The notes under the pieces: generated by a model | Seen by the model: only the letters and a program-made list of their open reading frames with translations | Databases searched by the model: none | What the model was told of the DNA's origin: nothing | Shown: positions 8,919-16,715 of the stretch, piece by piece | How positions within the stretch are numbered: position 1 is the first letter of the stretch | How the letters are laid out: every line of letters begins with the position of its first letter | Translations under genes and position numbers: made by a program | Assembly: GCA_021795235.1 (NCBI GenBank) | Contig: JAJYPP010000002.1 | Coordinates: forward strand, 62,001-126,000 | DNA length: 64,000 nucleotides | Direction: 5' to 3' | Source: a bacterium | Lineage (GTDB): Bacteria; Chloroflexota; Dormibacteria; Aeolococcales; Bog-877

Positions 8919-9518
8919 TCAGGACCCGGGAGTCTCCTCGCGCTCAGCAGAGGCGGGTTGGCTCCCATTCGTCCCCGGCGGGGCTGGATCTGGGTACCCC
9001 CCCAGCGGCATGTCCAGATCCTCGCCTCGGAGCCGGTCCACCAAGTCGTAGACCTTGTCCTGCACGGTGCCGGAGAACAGGAAAGCTGCCCCCGCGCTGG
9101 CGAAGATCCCGGCCGCGAGCCACTTCTTGGAGATCCGTCGACGGGGCTGCTCTGGCGGCTTGATGCCGGTCTTGGCCAGAGAGCTCTGCACCTTCCTTCG
9201 GGTGTCGGGCGGAAGTGACTTGGTGGCCTCGTAGGCGGCCTGAACAACCTTCTCGGCCAGGTCGGACGAACGCTCTCGAGCCTGCTCCACGGCCACCGCC
9301 GCCCGTCGCTGGGCGGTCTCTGTCACCGGCTGCATCTGGGCGGCGATTCGACCTGCCAGCTCGGGAACCTGGTGCGAGGCCGCCACCACCGCAGGCGCCA
9401 CCGCCGCGCCCGCCGTCTTGACGCCGCTGCCCAGAACCTCCACCACCGCTCCGGCGGCGTCGGACGCGGTGGCTCCGAGTCTGTCCATGGACCGCTGCTG
9501 CTTGCGCGAGAATCTCAT
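8919..9518 (-). CDS. Hypothetical single-pass membrane protein
   Basis: 199 residues, not recognised. An Ala-rich amphipathic N-terminal half (about 10-115, probably helical or coiled coil, with QRRAAVAVEQARERSSDLAEK) is followed by a basic patch (PRRRISKKW), one membrane helix (about 132-150, WLAAGIFASAGAAFLFSG) and an acidic/Pro-rich tail. The start is strong: AAGGAGGAG lies five nucleotides before the ATG, with a TACACT -10 box about 35 nt upstream. It is the first gene of the operon continuing into the CPBP protease, propeller-like protein and nucleotidyltransferase. Confidence 0.7.
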   Translation of the reverse strand: MRFSRKQQRSMDRLGATASDAAGAVVEVLGSGVKTAGAAVAPAVVAASHQVPELAGRIAAQMQPVTETAQRRAAVAVEQARERSSDLAEKVVQAAYEATKSLPPDTRRKVQSSLAKTGIKPPEQPRRRISKKWLAAGIFASAGAAFLFSGTVQDKVYDLVDRLRGEDLDMPLGGYPDPAPPGTNGSQPASAEREETPGS

Positions 9519-9552
9519 CGCGTCTCCTCCTTACTCGTGTGCCCCTACGACG

Positions 9553-9558
9553 AGTGTA
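9553..9558 (-). promoter_or_regulatory. -10 box for the 9518-4313 operon
   Basis: The minus strand reads TACACT about 34 nt before the ATG at 9518, followed by a strong SD (AAGGAGGAG). Unlike several genes here, this operon would have a conventional short leader. No good -35 was seen. Confidence 0.4.
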
Positions 9559-9587
9559 GCCCGGCGCAGCGACAATCATCACCCGAG

Positions 9588-9606
9588 AAGCCGGGTCGAG
9601 CGGCTT
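9588..9606 (-). terminator. Possible hairpin terminator after thiD
   Basis: AAGCCG (9588-9593) pairs with CGGCTT (9601-9606) around a 7-nt loop, about 130 nt past the thiD stop. There is no T-run, so the call is weak. Confidence 0.25.
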
Positions 9607-9732
9607 GGGAGCTGATCGCTGGCGCCGGCGCGGGGCCCCAGTTGGATTGCGACCGGATACCGCACCTGACCGGCGCCAGGGCACTCCGCGTCACCCCGCT
9701 CCGTGGAGGAACCGCATACGACGGTCCAGAGG

Positions 9733-10545
9733 TCATGGAGGTGATTGCGGGAAATGCTCCAGTGGGCCGTGCCCAGACCCGATGCCGGGCGCCTGCCGAA
9801 TGGCGGCCGTCACGTACTCCTTGGCCGTCCTGACCGCCACTTCGAGAGAATCGCCCAGGGCGAGCCGGGCTGTTATGGCAGCCGAGAAGGTGCACCCGGT
9901 TCCGTGGGTATGCCGCGAGTCGATACGGGTCCCGGGCAGCCTGACAACCTCCCGCGAGGAGACCAGAAAGTCGGTCGGCTCCCCGGGAGCGTGGCCCCCC
10001 TTGACGACGGCGGCCGTCGCCCCCATGGCGACGATCGCCTGGCCGGCCAGGATGGCGGTCTCCTCGGAGTCGACGGGGAAGCCGGCCAGGACGGCCGCCT
10101 CTGGCCAGTTCGGCGTGACCAGGGCGGCCAGGGGGATCAGCTCCTCCCGCATCACCGCGACCGCTTCCTTCTCCAGCAGGGTGTCGCCGCTCTTGGCGAC
10201 CATGACCGGATCGACGACCAGCTGTCCCCAGGAACGCTCCTCTAGCTGCCTGCACACCGTCTCGATGTGACGGGCGGTGAACAGCATGCCGGTCTTGACC
10301 GCTCGCGGACGCAGGTCCACGTCCAGAGCTTCGAACTGGGCGATGACAAAGTCCAGCGGCAGGCCATGCACCGCCAGCACTCCCACGGTGTTCTGGGCGG
10401 TGAGCGCCACCGCCACGCTGACCCCGAAGACTCCGCAGGCGGCAAAGCTCTTGAGGTCTGCCTGGATTCCGGCTCCACCGCCGCTGTCGGTGGTGGCCAC
10501 GGTGGCGGCGATGGTGGTTCGTCGGCGCGGAGGGGTGGCAGTCAC
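9733..10545 (-). CDS. thiD: Hydroxymethylpyrimidine / phosphomethylpyrimidine kinase
   Basis: 270 residues, full length for ThiD, which phosphorylates HMP twice to HMP-PP for thiamine synthesis. Family signatures: TDSGGGAGIQADLKSF near the N-terminus, VKTGML, VVDPVMVAKSGD, the PNWPEA segment, and the anion-hole motif HGTGCTFSAA near the end. The GTG start (10543-10545) overlaps the stop of the upstream permease gene as GTGA, so the two are translationally coupled and share the TPP riboswitch at 12.1 kb. No ThiE fusion is present. Function is confident. Confidence 0.95.
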   Translation of the reverse strand: MTATPPRRRTTIAATVATTDSGGGAGIQADLKSFAACGVFGVSVAVALTAQNTVGVLAVHGLPLDFVIAQFEALDVDLRPRAVKTGMLFTARHIETVCRQLEERSWGQLVVDPVMVAKSGDTLLEKEAVAVMREELIPLAALVTPNWPEAAVLAGFPVDSEETAILAGQAIVAMGATAAVVKGGHAPGEPTDFLVSSREVVRLPGTRIDSRHTHGTGCTFSAAITARLALGDSLEVAVRTAKEYVTAAIRQAPGIGSGHGPLEHFPQSPP

Positions 10546-12029
10546 GGGTGAGCCCCCGCTCCAGCCAGTACGGTTCCGTGTGCCCGCTCCAGACGGCGCA
10601 GGAGAAGATGCGCGGCGGCGGTGGCCGCCGCCCCTACGAACCCGCTGATGTCAGCCGGCTGGCCGAGGAACCGCCGCTGGGCGATGGGCGAGACGAATCC
10701 CCACTCACCTGGAGGAGGAGGTTCGTTGAACAAGAGCACGGTCATCACTGTGCCGAACGCGAAAGCCGCCATCATCGGCCAGCGAAACCCGCCCTGAAAC
10801 CAGTACCCATGAGGGGCCACCAGTTGCCGCGGGTCAGGGTTGCGCGAGCCGAGGTGGCCGTCGAGGATCACGACCATCGCCCAGGCGGGGAACCAGACGT
10901 AGGTGACGGTGAGGAAGTCCACGTAGTTGCCCTGGAAACCGCTGCCGGCAAAGAGCACCAAAGTGGCGATCAGACCACCCATGCCCCCCACTGCGGTCGC
11001 CGCCACCCAGCGCCGCAGGCGGATCCCTATGGCCGGGGCACAGAGGGCGGCAGAGTAGACGTTCAGGTAGTTGGAGCTCAGCTCGGCCAGGACTATGAAG
11101 GTGGCGAAACAGTAGGCGAAAGCCACCGGTACCGATGCCACGATGAGGTTTGGCAGCAATGTGCCGGGGGCGGCTGTCTGAATCGCCGCGCCCAGTAGGC
11201 CGCAGCCCACCAGGCTGACCACGGTGCCTCCGCCGCTGGCCCCGGCGACCCTTGAGGAGCCGGAATCGGCGGGCAGGTAGCGGGAGTAGTCGCCAGCGTA
11301 GGTCACCCACGACACCACCAGAGCAAAGGTGAGGGTGAAGCCAAGCGCCATGGCGGCGAGGTGCGGCCCCAGGGCAAGACGGCTCTGGAGCAGCAGATCC
11401 CAGCGCGGAAAGGTGAACAGGGCCAGGGCAGCGCAGACGAAGAGGAAGGCCGGGACCTGGATGTGCTGGAAGACTGAGATGGTGCGGTGTCCATAGACCG
11501 CCACCAGGAAGGAGACCAGGGCAATCCCCAGCAGCAGCAACCCCGCCACCCACCCGGGCGCGCCCTGGAAGATCGGCAGGGCCCGGGTGGTGGTCACGGC
11601 GATGGCGCAGTCGTAGGCGAACCAACCGATGGCGATGACCATGGTGAGGAAGCCGCCGACCACCGCTCCCCGGCGGCCGAAGACCATTCTCGACTGGACG
11701 ATCTGCGGCGCGCCGCTGCGCACTCCGGTCAGCGACAGCACTCCTAGCATCGTCCCGCCGGCCACCGCCCCGGCGACCGCGACCAGCGCAGCATCCCAGA
11801 ACCCCAGCCCAGCTGCGGAGATGAGCAGAGCCCCGGCGCACAGCGAGAAGAAGTCTGCCAGCGCCCCGGCCCAGATGAAGAAGAGTTCCCGAGGACGCCC
11901 CTGCCGACGAGCGGGAGGCACCGGCTCAAGGCCTCGAAGCTCAATCCGGAGGAACTCGTCATCGTCCTCAGGGAGCGCGGGATCGCGGCTCGACCCCCGG
12001 ACTGTCTCTGCCACACTCGCCTGTGTCAC
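10542..12029 (-). CDS. cytX: NCS1-family permease, probable thiamine-precursor (HMP) transporter
   Basis: 495 residues with about 12 membrane segments and the NCS1 (purine-cytosine permease) pattern, including WAGALADFFSLCAGALL near the start, SRMVFGRRGAVVGG and VSWVTYAGDYSRYLP. NCS1 carriers import nucleobases, hydantoins, thiamine or its pyrimidine. Here a TPP riboswitch lies directly upstream and thiD overlaps downstream, which strongly suggests import of HMP or thiamine, like CytX; the name rests on this context. AAGGAGG at 12041-12035 sits five nucleotides before a GTG at 12027-12029, so I place the start there and not at the GTG seven codons upstream. Confidence 0.85.
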   Translation of the reverse strand: MTQASVAETVRGSSRDPALPEDDDEFLRIELRGLEPVPPARRQGRPRELFFIWAGALADFFSLCAGALLISAAGLGFWDAALVAVAGAVAGGTMLGVLSLTGVRSGAPQIVQSRMVFGRRGAVVGGFLTMVIAIGWFAYDCAIAVTTTRALPIFQGAPGWVAGLLLLGIALVSFLVAVYGHRTISVFQHIQVPAFLFVCAALALFTFPRWDLLLQSRLALGPHLAAMALGFTLTFALVVSWVTYAGDYSRYLPADSGSSRVAGASGGGTVVSLVGCGLLGAAIQTAAPGTLLPNLIVASVPVAFAYCFATFIVLAELSSNYLNVYSAALCAPAIGIRLRRWVAATAVGGMGGLIATLVLFAGSGFQGNYVDFLTVTYVWFPAWAMVVILDGHLGSRNPDPRQLVAPHGYWFQGGFRWPMMAAFAFGTVMTVLLFNEPPPPGEWGFVSPIAQRRFLGQPADISGFVGAAATAAAHLLLRRLERAHGTVLAGAGAHP

Positions 12030-12073
12030 TGCCACCTCCTTCCCGGGCACGGGCTCAGGGCCGACAGGACGAG

Positions 12074-12156
12074 GCTTCCCGACGCTGGTACTAACCAGAT
12101 CCGGTGGTCAGGGTTGGCATCGTGCCTCTCAGCGCCCTGTCGGCGCACCCCTAGCA
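12074..12156 (-). promoter_or_regulatory. TPP (Thi-box) riboswitch
   Basis: On the minus strand the RNA carries the whole aptamer in order: GGGGTGC (P2 5' side), a P3 hairpin GCGCC/GGCGC, the invariant CTGAGA (12132-12127), an extra GGCA/TGCC hairpin, ACCCT (P2 3' side), the P4/P5 arm with CTGGTTAGTACCAG (12098-12085), then GGGAAGC closing P1 with GCT near 12155. It binds thiamine pyrophosphate and represses the permease-thiD operon. The permease SD lies about 33 nt past the aptamer; with no T-run terminator visible, control is probably by SD occlusion. Confidence 0.96.
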
Positions 12157-12242
12157 GGGAGTTTCGCTCCCGGGTGAAGTGTAGGCGGCTGCCGAGGGGA
12201 CATGGCCAATTCCGGTTCTCGACCCGGGGCTGAACTCCTTGC

Positions 12243-12271
12243 TTGACCTGCTTCGGGCCCACGACTATCAT
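12243..12271 (+). promoter_or_regulatory. Strong leaderless promoter of the marR-MMPL operon
   Basis: TTGACC (12243-12248), a 17-nt spacer, and TATCAT (12266-12271) form a near-consensus housekeeping promoter. Only 8 nt separate the -10 box from the ATG at 12280, and there is no SD, so the mRNA should begin at or next to the start codon. Confidence 0.75.
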
Positions 12272-12279
12272 CGACCCCT

Positions 12280-12834
12280 ATGATTCGGGACCCGAAGTGT
12301 TCTCCTGGACCGGCAGCCCGGGACGAGAGCTCTCGGGAACTCCTGGCCCGCGAGTTCACCGAGCTCCAGTGGCGGCTTCGTCTCCGCCTGAAAGGGTCGC
12401 TGGCAGCCCACAGTGGAGCTACCGCTGACCGGCTGGCCCACCTGATCACCTCCACCACCATCCTCCAACGTCAGGTCGTCATGCTCCTGGCCAGACAGGA
12501 GGCCGTGTCGATGAGCGACCTCGCGCGCCAGCTCGTGATCAGCCCCAGCAGCGCGACCGAACTCGTGGATCGCCTGGTCGAGCGGCAGTGGGTGGAGCGT
12601 CGGCCCCACCCCGCGGACCGGCGGGCGGTGCTGATCAGGCTCACGCCGGAGGCCAGGGCACAGGCCGACCAAGTGCGCCAACTGATCATGGCCGGCGTGA
12701 ACCAACTCCTCTCCCGCCTCGATGACACGGAGCTTGAAGACCTGGTCGGCCTCCTGCGTCGCCTCGTCGACTCCGATGCCGAATCGCAGGGAGAGGCGCG
12801 CACCACCGGCCCCGAGGACAGCGACCACCCGTGA
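12280..12834 (+). CDS. MarR-family transcriptional regulator
   Basis: 184 residues, somewhat longer than the family norm (about 145) because of an N-terminal and an acidic C-terminal extension. The winged helix-turn-helix is clear: SMSDLARQLVISPSSATELVDRL is the recognition region, and the wing is HPADRRAVLIRLT with the conserved DRR. MarR proteins usually repress neighbouring exporter genes until a phenolic or lipophilic ligand binds. The next gene, an MMPL exporter, begins inside this gene's stop codon (GTGA overlap at 12831), so the regulator probably controls its own operon. The ATG is fixed by the promoter 8 nt upstream. Confidence 0.92.
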   Translation: MIRDPKCSPGPAARDESSRELLAREFTELQWRLRLRLKGSLAAHSGATADRLAHLITSTTILQRQVVMLLARQEAVSMSDLARQLVISPSSATELVDRLVERQWVERRPHPADRRAVLIRLTPEARAQADQVRQLIMAGVNQLLSRLDDTELEDLVGLLRRLVDSDAESQGEARTTGPEDSDHP

Positions 12835-15131
12835 GGCGTCTGTTCACCGGCCTGGGTCGCTTTTCGGTTCGCTTTAGAGTCCCGGTGGTCTTGGCGTGGG
12901 TCGTTGTGACCGTCGTAGCGGTCCACGCGTTGCCGTCTCTGGCCTCGGTCAGCAAGGACACCAACTCGGCGTTCCTGCCCAACAGCGCTCCGTCCATGAG
13001 GGCAGCCCAGCTGGCCAGCCCCTTCCAGAACTCGCGTCTGGCGGTAGCGACCCTGGTAGCCGTCAGCGACCACGGCCAACTCACCGGCGCCGACCAAAGA
13101 GCCATCAGCGCTTTCGAGGCCGAGATCGCCAAGATTCCGCACGTGCGGGTCGTGCGTGACCTGGGCACCTCTCCCAATGGAGACGCGCGCCAAGCCCTGA
13201 TTCAGGCGGCCGTACCAGCCTTCGGCGGCGGCGACGCGCCGCAGCTGGTGGCCGCGATCAGGGGCCGCTTCGCCAAGGCCAGCCTGCCCGGGCTGACGTA
13301 TCACCTGACCGGCACCCTCCCGACCGTGATCGACAGCCAGCAAGCCTCCAAGCAGTCACAGCAGTTGACCCAGCTCTTCTCGGTCATCTTCATCCTGATC
13401 CTGTTGCTGGTCGCGTTCCGCGCAGTGCTGGCACCGTTGGTGACCCTGCTGCCGGCGGCCTTGGTGCTGGCCCTCTCCGGACCGGTGGTGGCCGAGGCCA
13501 CCCACATCGGTGTGCAGGTGTCGGTGATCACCCAGGTGATCCTCATCGTCCTGGTGCTCGGAGCGGGCACCGACTACGGCCTCTTCCTGGTGTTCCGCAC
13601 GCGCGAGGAACTTCGCCGCGGACTCAGTCCCAACGAGGCCGTGATCACCGCCGTCGCCACGGTCGGCGAGTCGATAACCTTCTCTGCCCTGACCGTGATC
13701 GCCGCCCTGCTCAGCCTGATACTGGCCCAGTTCGGCCTCTACCAGAGTCTGGGCCCGGCGCTGGCGATCGGAGTCGGGCTGATGCTGCTGGCCGGACTGA
13801 CGCTGTTGCCGGCGCTGCTTTCGATCTTCGGGCGCGCGGCGTTCTGGCCGACCAGAACCCAGCGCCAGGATCGCCCCACCTTCGGCCTCTACGGCTGGTT
13901 GGCCAGAGGGGTGGTGCGCCGGCCGGCCTGGGTCCTCATCGCCGGCGTGGTCTTATTCGGCGGCCTGGCTCTGGGCAACCTCACCACCACCACCGCGGGT
14001 TTCGGAAACACCAGCGCCCCCAGCGGCACCGACTCTGCGGCCGGCGCGGCCGTGCTTGCCCGAGACTTCCCCGCCTCCAATGTCCGGGCCTCCGCCGTCC
14101 TCTTCCGGCTCCCCCACTCGGCCTGGACCAACCCCGCCATCCTGAGCACCGCCCAGCGGAGGCTGGAGCAGTCGGGCCAGTTCAAGACCGTGATCGGAGC
14201 TCTCGGCGCAACTCGCCTCCACCCCGCTCAGGTCACGCAGTTGCACTCCCTGCTGGGGGCGCCAGGTCTCCTCCCCGAGGTCGAGCCCACGACGGATGCG
14301 GTGGCGCCGGCAGCCTACAACGCCTATCGCGGCCTGGCCCAGTTCGTTAGTCCGAATGGCCGCACCGTGCAGTTTTCGACACTGCTCCGACACAACAACG
14401 ACAACTCGCCTGTGGCCCTGGCCGCCGTGCCCCAGGTGCGCCGTGCCATCACCGGGATTGCTCGTGAGATCGGAGCCAACGGCAGCGGGATTTTCGGAGT
14501 GGTCCCCTTCGCCTACGATGTCCAGAACCTGTCCAGCACCGACCTGCTGCACATCATCCCGGTGGTGGCGATCCTGATCGCGATCTTGCTGGCGATCGTC
14601 ATGCGCAGCCTGGTGGCCCCGCTCTACCTCGTGGTCAGCGTGGTCCTCTCCTACCTCGCCGCGCTGGGGTTGGTCGGGGTCGTCTTCGTCCATGTGGTCG
14701 GCCAGGGCGGGATCAATTTCATCCTGCCGTTCCTCATGTTCGTGTTCCTGATGGCGCTGGGGTCCGACTACAACATATTGGTGATGACACGCATCCGCGA
14801 GGAGGCGCATTCTGTGCCTCTGCGGCTGGCGGTGCAGCGCTCAGTGGGATTCACCGGGACGACCGTCAGCACCGCCGGGCTGGTCCTGGGCGGCACCTTC
14901 GCGGTGCTCGCCATCGCGGGGTCTGGAGGATCAGGGGGAACTCAAGTCGAGCAGATCGGTTTCGGGATCGCGGCCGGGGTGTTCATGGACACCTTCATCA
15001 TTCGCACCCTGGTGGTCCCAGCCGTGGTGGTCGTCCTGGGGCGCTGGAACTGGTGGCCCTCCGGGCTGTCTCGGGCCGTGCTGCCGGCGCAGACGGAGGC
15101 GCCTGAGCGAAGAGCCACTGCCCCTCCCTGA
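12831..15131 (+). CDS. MMPL/RND-family exporter
   Basis: 766 residues, full length for actinobacterial MmpL-like and HpnN-like RND transporters. Two repeats are visible, each with a large extracytoplasmic loop after TM1 or TM7. The proton-relay helix signatures are GAGTDYGLFLVFRTREEL in the first repeat and MALGSDYNILVMTRIREEA in the second. Members export lipids, siderophores or hydrophobic drugs. There is no membrane-fusion or outer-membrane partner, as expected for a monoderm-like envelope. GTG start overlapping the marR stop by 4 nt, so expression follows MarR derepression. Substrate unknown. Confidence 0.92.
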   Translation: MRRLFTGLGRFSVRFRVPVVLAWVVVTVVAVHALPSLASVSKDTNSAFLPNSAPSMRAAQLASPFQNSRLAVATLVAVSDHGQLTGADQRAISAFEAEIAKIPHVRVVRDLGTSPNGDARQALIQAAVPAFGGGDAPQLVAAIRGRFAKASLPGLTYHLTGTLPTVIDSQQASKQSQQLTQLFSVIFILILLLVAFRAVLAPLVTLLPAALVLALSGPVVAEATHIGVQVSVITQVILIVLVLGAGTDYGLFLVFRTREELRRGLSPNEAVITAVATVGESITFSALTVIAALLSLILAQFGLYQSLGPALAIGVGLMLLAGLTLLPALLSIFGRAAFWPTRTQRQDRPTFGLYGWLARGVVRRPAWVLIAGVVLFGGLALGNLTTTTAGFGNTSAPSGTDSAAGAAVLARDFPASNVRASAVLFRLPHSAWTNPAILSTAQRRLEQSGQFKTVIGALGATRLHPAQVTQLHSLLGAPGLLPEVEPTTDAVAPAAYNAYRGLAQFVSPNGRTVQFSTLLRHNNDNSPVALAAVPQVRRAITGIAREIGANGSGIFGVVPFAYDVQNLSSTDLLHIIPVVAILIAILLAIVMRSLVAPLYLVVSVVLSYLAALGLVGVVFVHVVGQGGINFILPFLMFVFLMALGSDYNILVMTRIREEAHSVPLRLAVQRSVGFTGTTVSTAGLVLGGTFAVLAIAGSGGSGGTQVEQIGFGIAAGVFMDTFIIRTLVVPAVVVVLGRWNWWPSGLSRAVLPAQTEAPERRATAPP

Positions 15132-15148
15132 GAGCGGAAAGGAGCGCC

Positions 15149-15180
15149 GGCCGACCACCACTGGGCCCAGCTGGTCAGCC
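15149..15180. terminator. Bidirectional hairpin between convergent genes
   Basis: GGCCGACCA (15149-15157) pairs with TGGTCAGCC (15172-15180) with one mismatch, and the loop contains the palindrome CTGGGCCCAG. It lies between the MMPL stop and the end of the convergent membrane-protein gene, overlapping the latter's stop codon. Confidence 0.45.
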
Positions 15181-16599
15181 GGTGGGAGAGATGGCCGCCG
15201 AGCCGGTAGCTTGCACTTCGCGACCGGCGGCGCGGGCCGAGGTTGAGTCCTGGGCCGACCGGGTCGTGCGGAACATCACCAGGATCAAGATGAGGGCCAG
15301 CAGGGGGATCTGGGCCAGGTACTCATCCAGGCTGCGCCAGCTGAGCCAGAACGCGGCCAGGGTCAGGACCGCCGCACCTAGCCGCCATCTGGGCGACCAG
15401 ACGCCCCAGATCCAGATGGCCCCGATGGCGAATCCGGTGGCGAGCAACCAGACGATCCTCGGTGGTCCCGCCCAGAATCGCGCCAGAATCAGCTCGGAGG
15501 GGCCCGAGCCCAGGGGAAAGGTGTGGGCGCGCAGGGTGTTGTAGACCGCCTGGAGAGAGTCCGGGTAGCGGACCACCAGGGGCAAGACCGCCACCAGCAG
15601 GGTCAGGAGCACCCCCGCGATGCGCTTGCCCCAGCCCCGCAGGTCCCAGCACAGCAGGACGTATCCGGGCAGAAAGAACCAAGCCAGCTCGTTGCTACCA
15701 ACAGCCAGGCCCAGGCAGACCGCTGAGACCCATGGTCGCCGCAGCGACAGCACGCTCAGAGCCAGCAGCACGTAGGCGAACGCCTCGCCGTTGCCGTTGG
15801 CGGCGAAGTTGACCGCTGAACCGTTGAGAAAGTAGGTCAGCAACAGCAGCCCTCCGGCGGCCGGCCAGAGCGGTCCCGCCACGGCCAGCACCAGAAGCAG
15901 TAGGCCCAGAATCGGGAGAAGGGTCCAGATCGCCCGCATGGAGCCGGAGGTCCTGGCCACCGGCACCATGGCCAGCGGATCCAGGGGAGGCTTGCCCAGA
16001 GGGGAGAAGAGACGTTGCCCGCCGTGATCAGGGGTGTTGGCGGCGGCCAGGATCTGGGCGGGGGTGGGATAGACCCTGACCGAGGCCAGCGGCCCTGCCC
16101 GGTACGGCGTCGCCAGCAGCGGCGACAGGTGGAGGCTCGCGAGGCAAGGGATCTCTTCCACCCGGTATGGGTCGTGACCGGTCGAGATGGCGCGAGCGCC
16201 GCAAACCGCCATGGCATTGGCATCGTCTATGAGCAGGTGGTTCCCCGCCACCGAGCGGCCGATGCCGATCCCGACCACGAGCATGGCCAGCACCCCGAAC
16301 AGAGGGCTCATCCAGAGGAGCCGGTGCATCCGGAGCCGCCGGAGCAGATTGGGCAGGGGTCGGCGCAGAGCCAGCGCCACCAGCACGCAGAAGCTGCCGA
16401 AGGCCAGGTATTGGACCACCAGATTGGCGAGCAGCGCGGTCCGGCCGGGCACGCGCGCTGCCAGCCACAGCCAGTTGGAGAACTTGAAGGCGCCGTAAGC
16501 GACGAGGAGCAGGCCGACTCGGTCCGCCAGCTCCCCGGTCGGGCGCCAGGTGGGCCTGATCCGTCTCCCGACCGCCTGCCAGATCCTCAAGGATGCCAT
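15175..16599 (-). CDS. Polytopic membrane protein, GT87/DUF2029-like mannosyltransferase candidate
   Basis: 474 residues with about 11 hydrophobic segments. Features resembling the GT-C fold are an Asp pair at the end of an early membrane span (NHLLIDDANAMAV, about residue 124) followed by the exposed STGHDPY segment, which is common in GT87/DUF2029 glycosyltransferases using polyprenyl-phosphate sugars; later FSPLGKPPLDPLAMV resembles the conserved acceptor loop. A lipid-linked sugar transferase of the envelope is the best guess, not proven. The ATG at 16597-16599 has no SD. The last 40 residues are polar and variable. Confidence 0.6.
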   Translation of the reverse strand: MASLRIWQAVGRRIRPTWRPTGELADRVGLLLVAYGAFKFSNWLWLAARVPGRTALLANLVVQYLAFGSFCVLVALALRRPLPNLLRRLRMHRLLWMSPLFGVLAMLVVGIGIGRSVAGNHLLIDDANAMAVCGARAISTGHDPYRVEEIPCLASLHLSPLLATPYRAGPLASVRVYPTPAQILAAANTPDHGGQRLFSPLGKPPLDPLAMVPVARTSGSMRAIWTLLPILGLLLLVLAVAGPLWPAAGGLLLLTYFLNGSAVNFAANGNGEAFAYVLLALSVLSLRRPWVSAVCLGLAVGSNELAWFFLPGYVLLCWDLRGWGKRIAGVLLTLLVAVLPLVVRYPDSLQAVYNTLRAHTFPLGSGPSELILARFWAGPPRIVWLLATGFAIGAIWIWGVWSPRWRLGAAVLTLAAFWLSWRSLDEYLAQIPLLALILILVMFRTTRSAQDSTSARAAGREVQATGSAAISPTG

Positions 16600-16635
16600 T
16601 CTGCCAGGAGTAACGGTTGGGGATTCCCATCATCT

Positions 16636-16652
16636 GGCCCGCTGACCGGGCC
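16636..16652 (-). terminator. Hairpin downstream of the MutS-like pair
   Basis: GGCCCG (16636-16641), a 5-nt loop, CGGGCC (16647-16652). It lies 64 nt past the stop of the second MutS-like gene and upstream of the GT87-like gene, so it may separate the two units. No T-run. Confidence 0.4.
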
Positions 16653-16715
16653 CCACCGCCAGCCGCGCGCCACCGATAGTCGACAGGATGAGTCACCGGC
16701 CGGAGCAGCTCCCAT

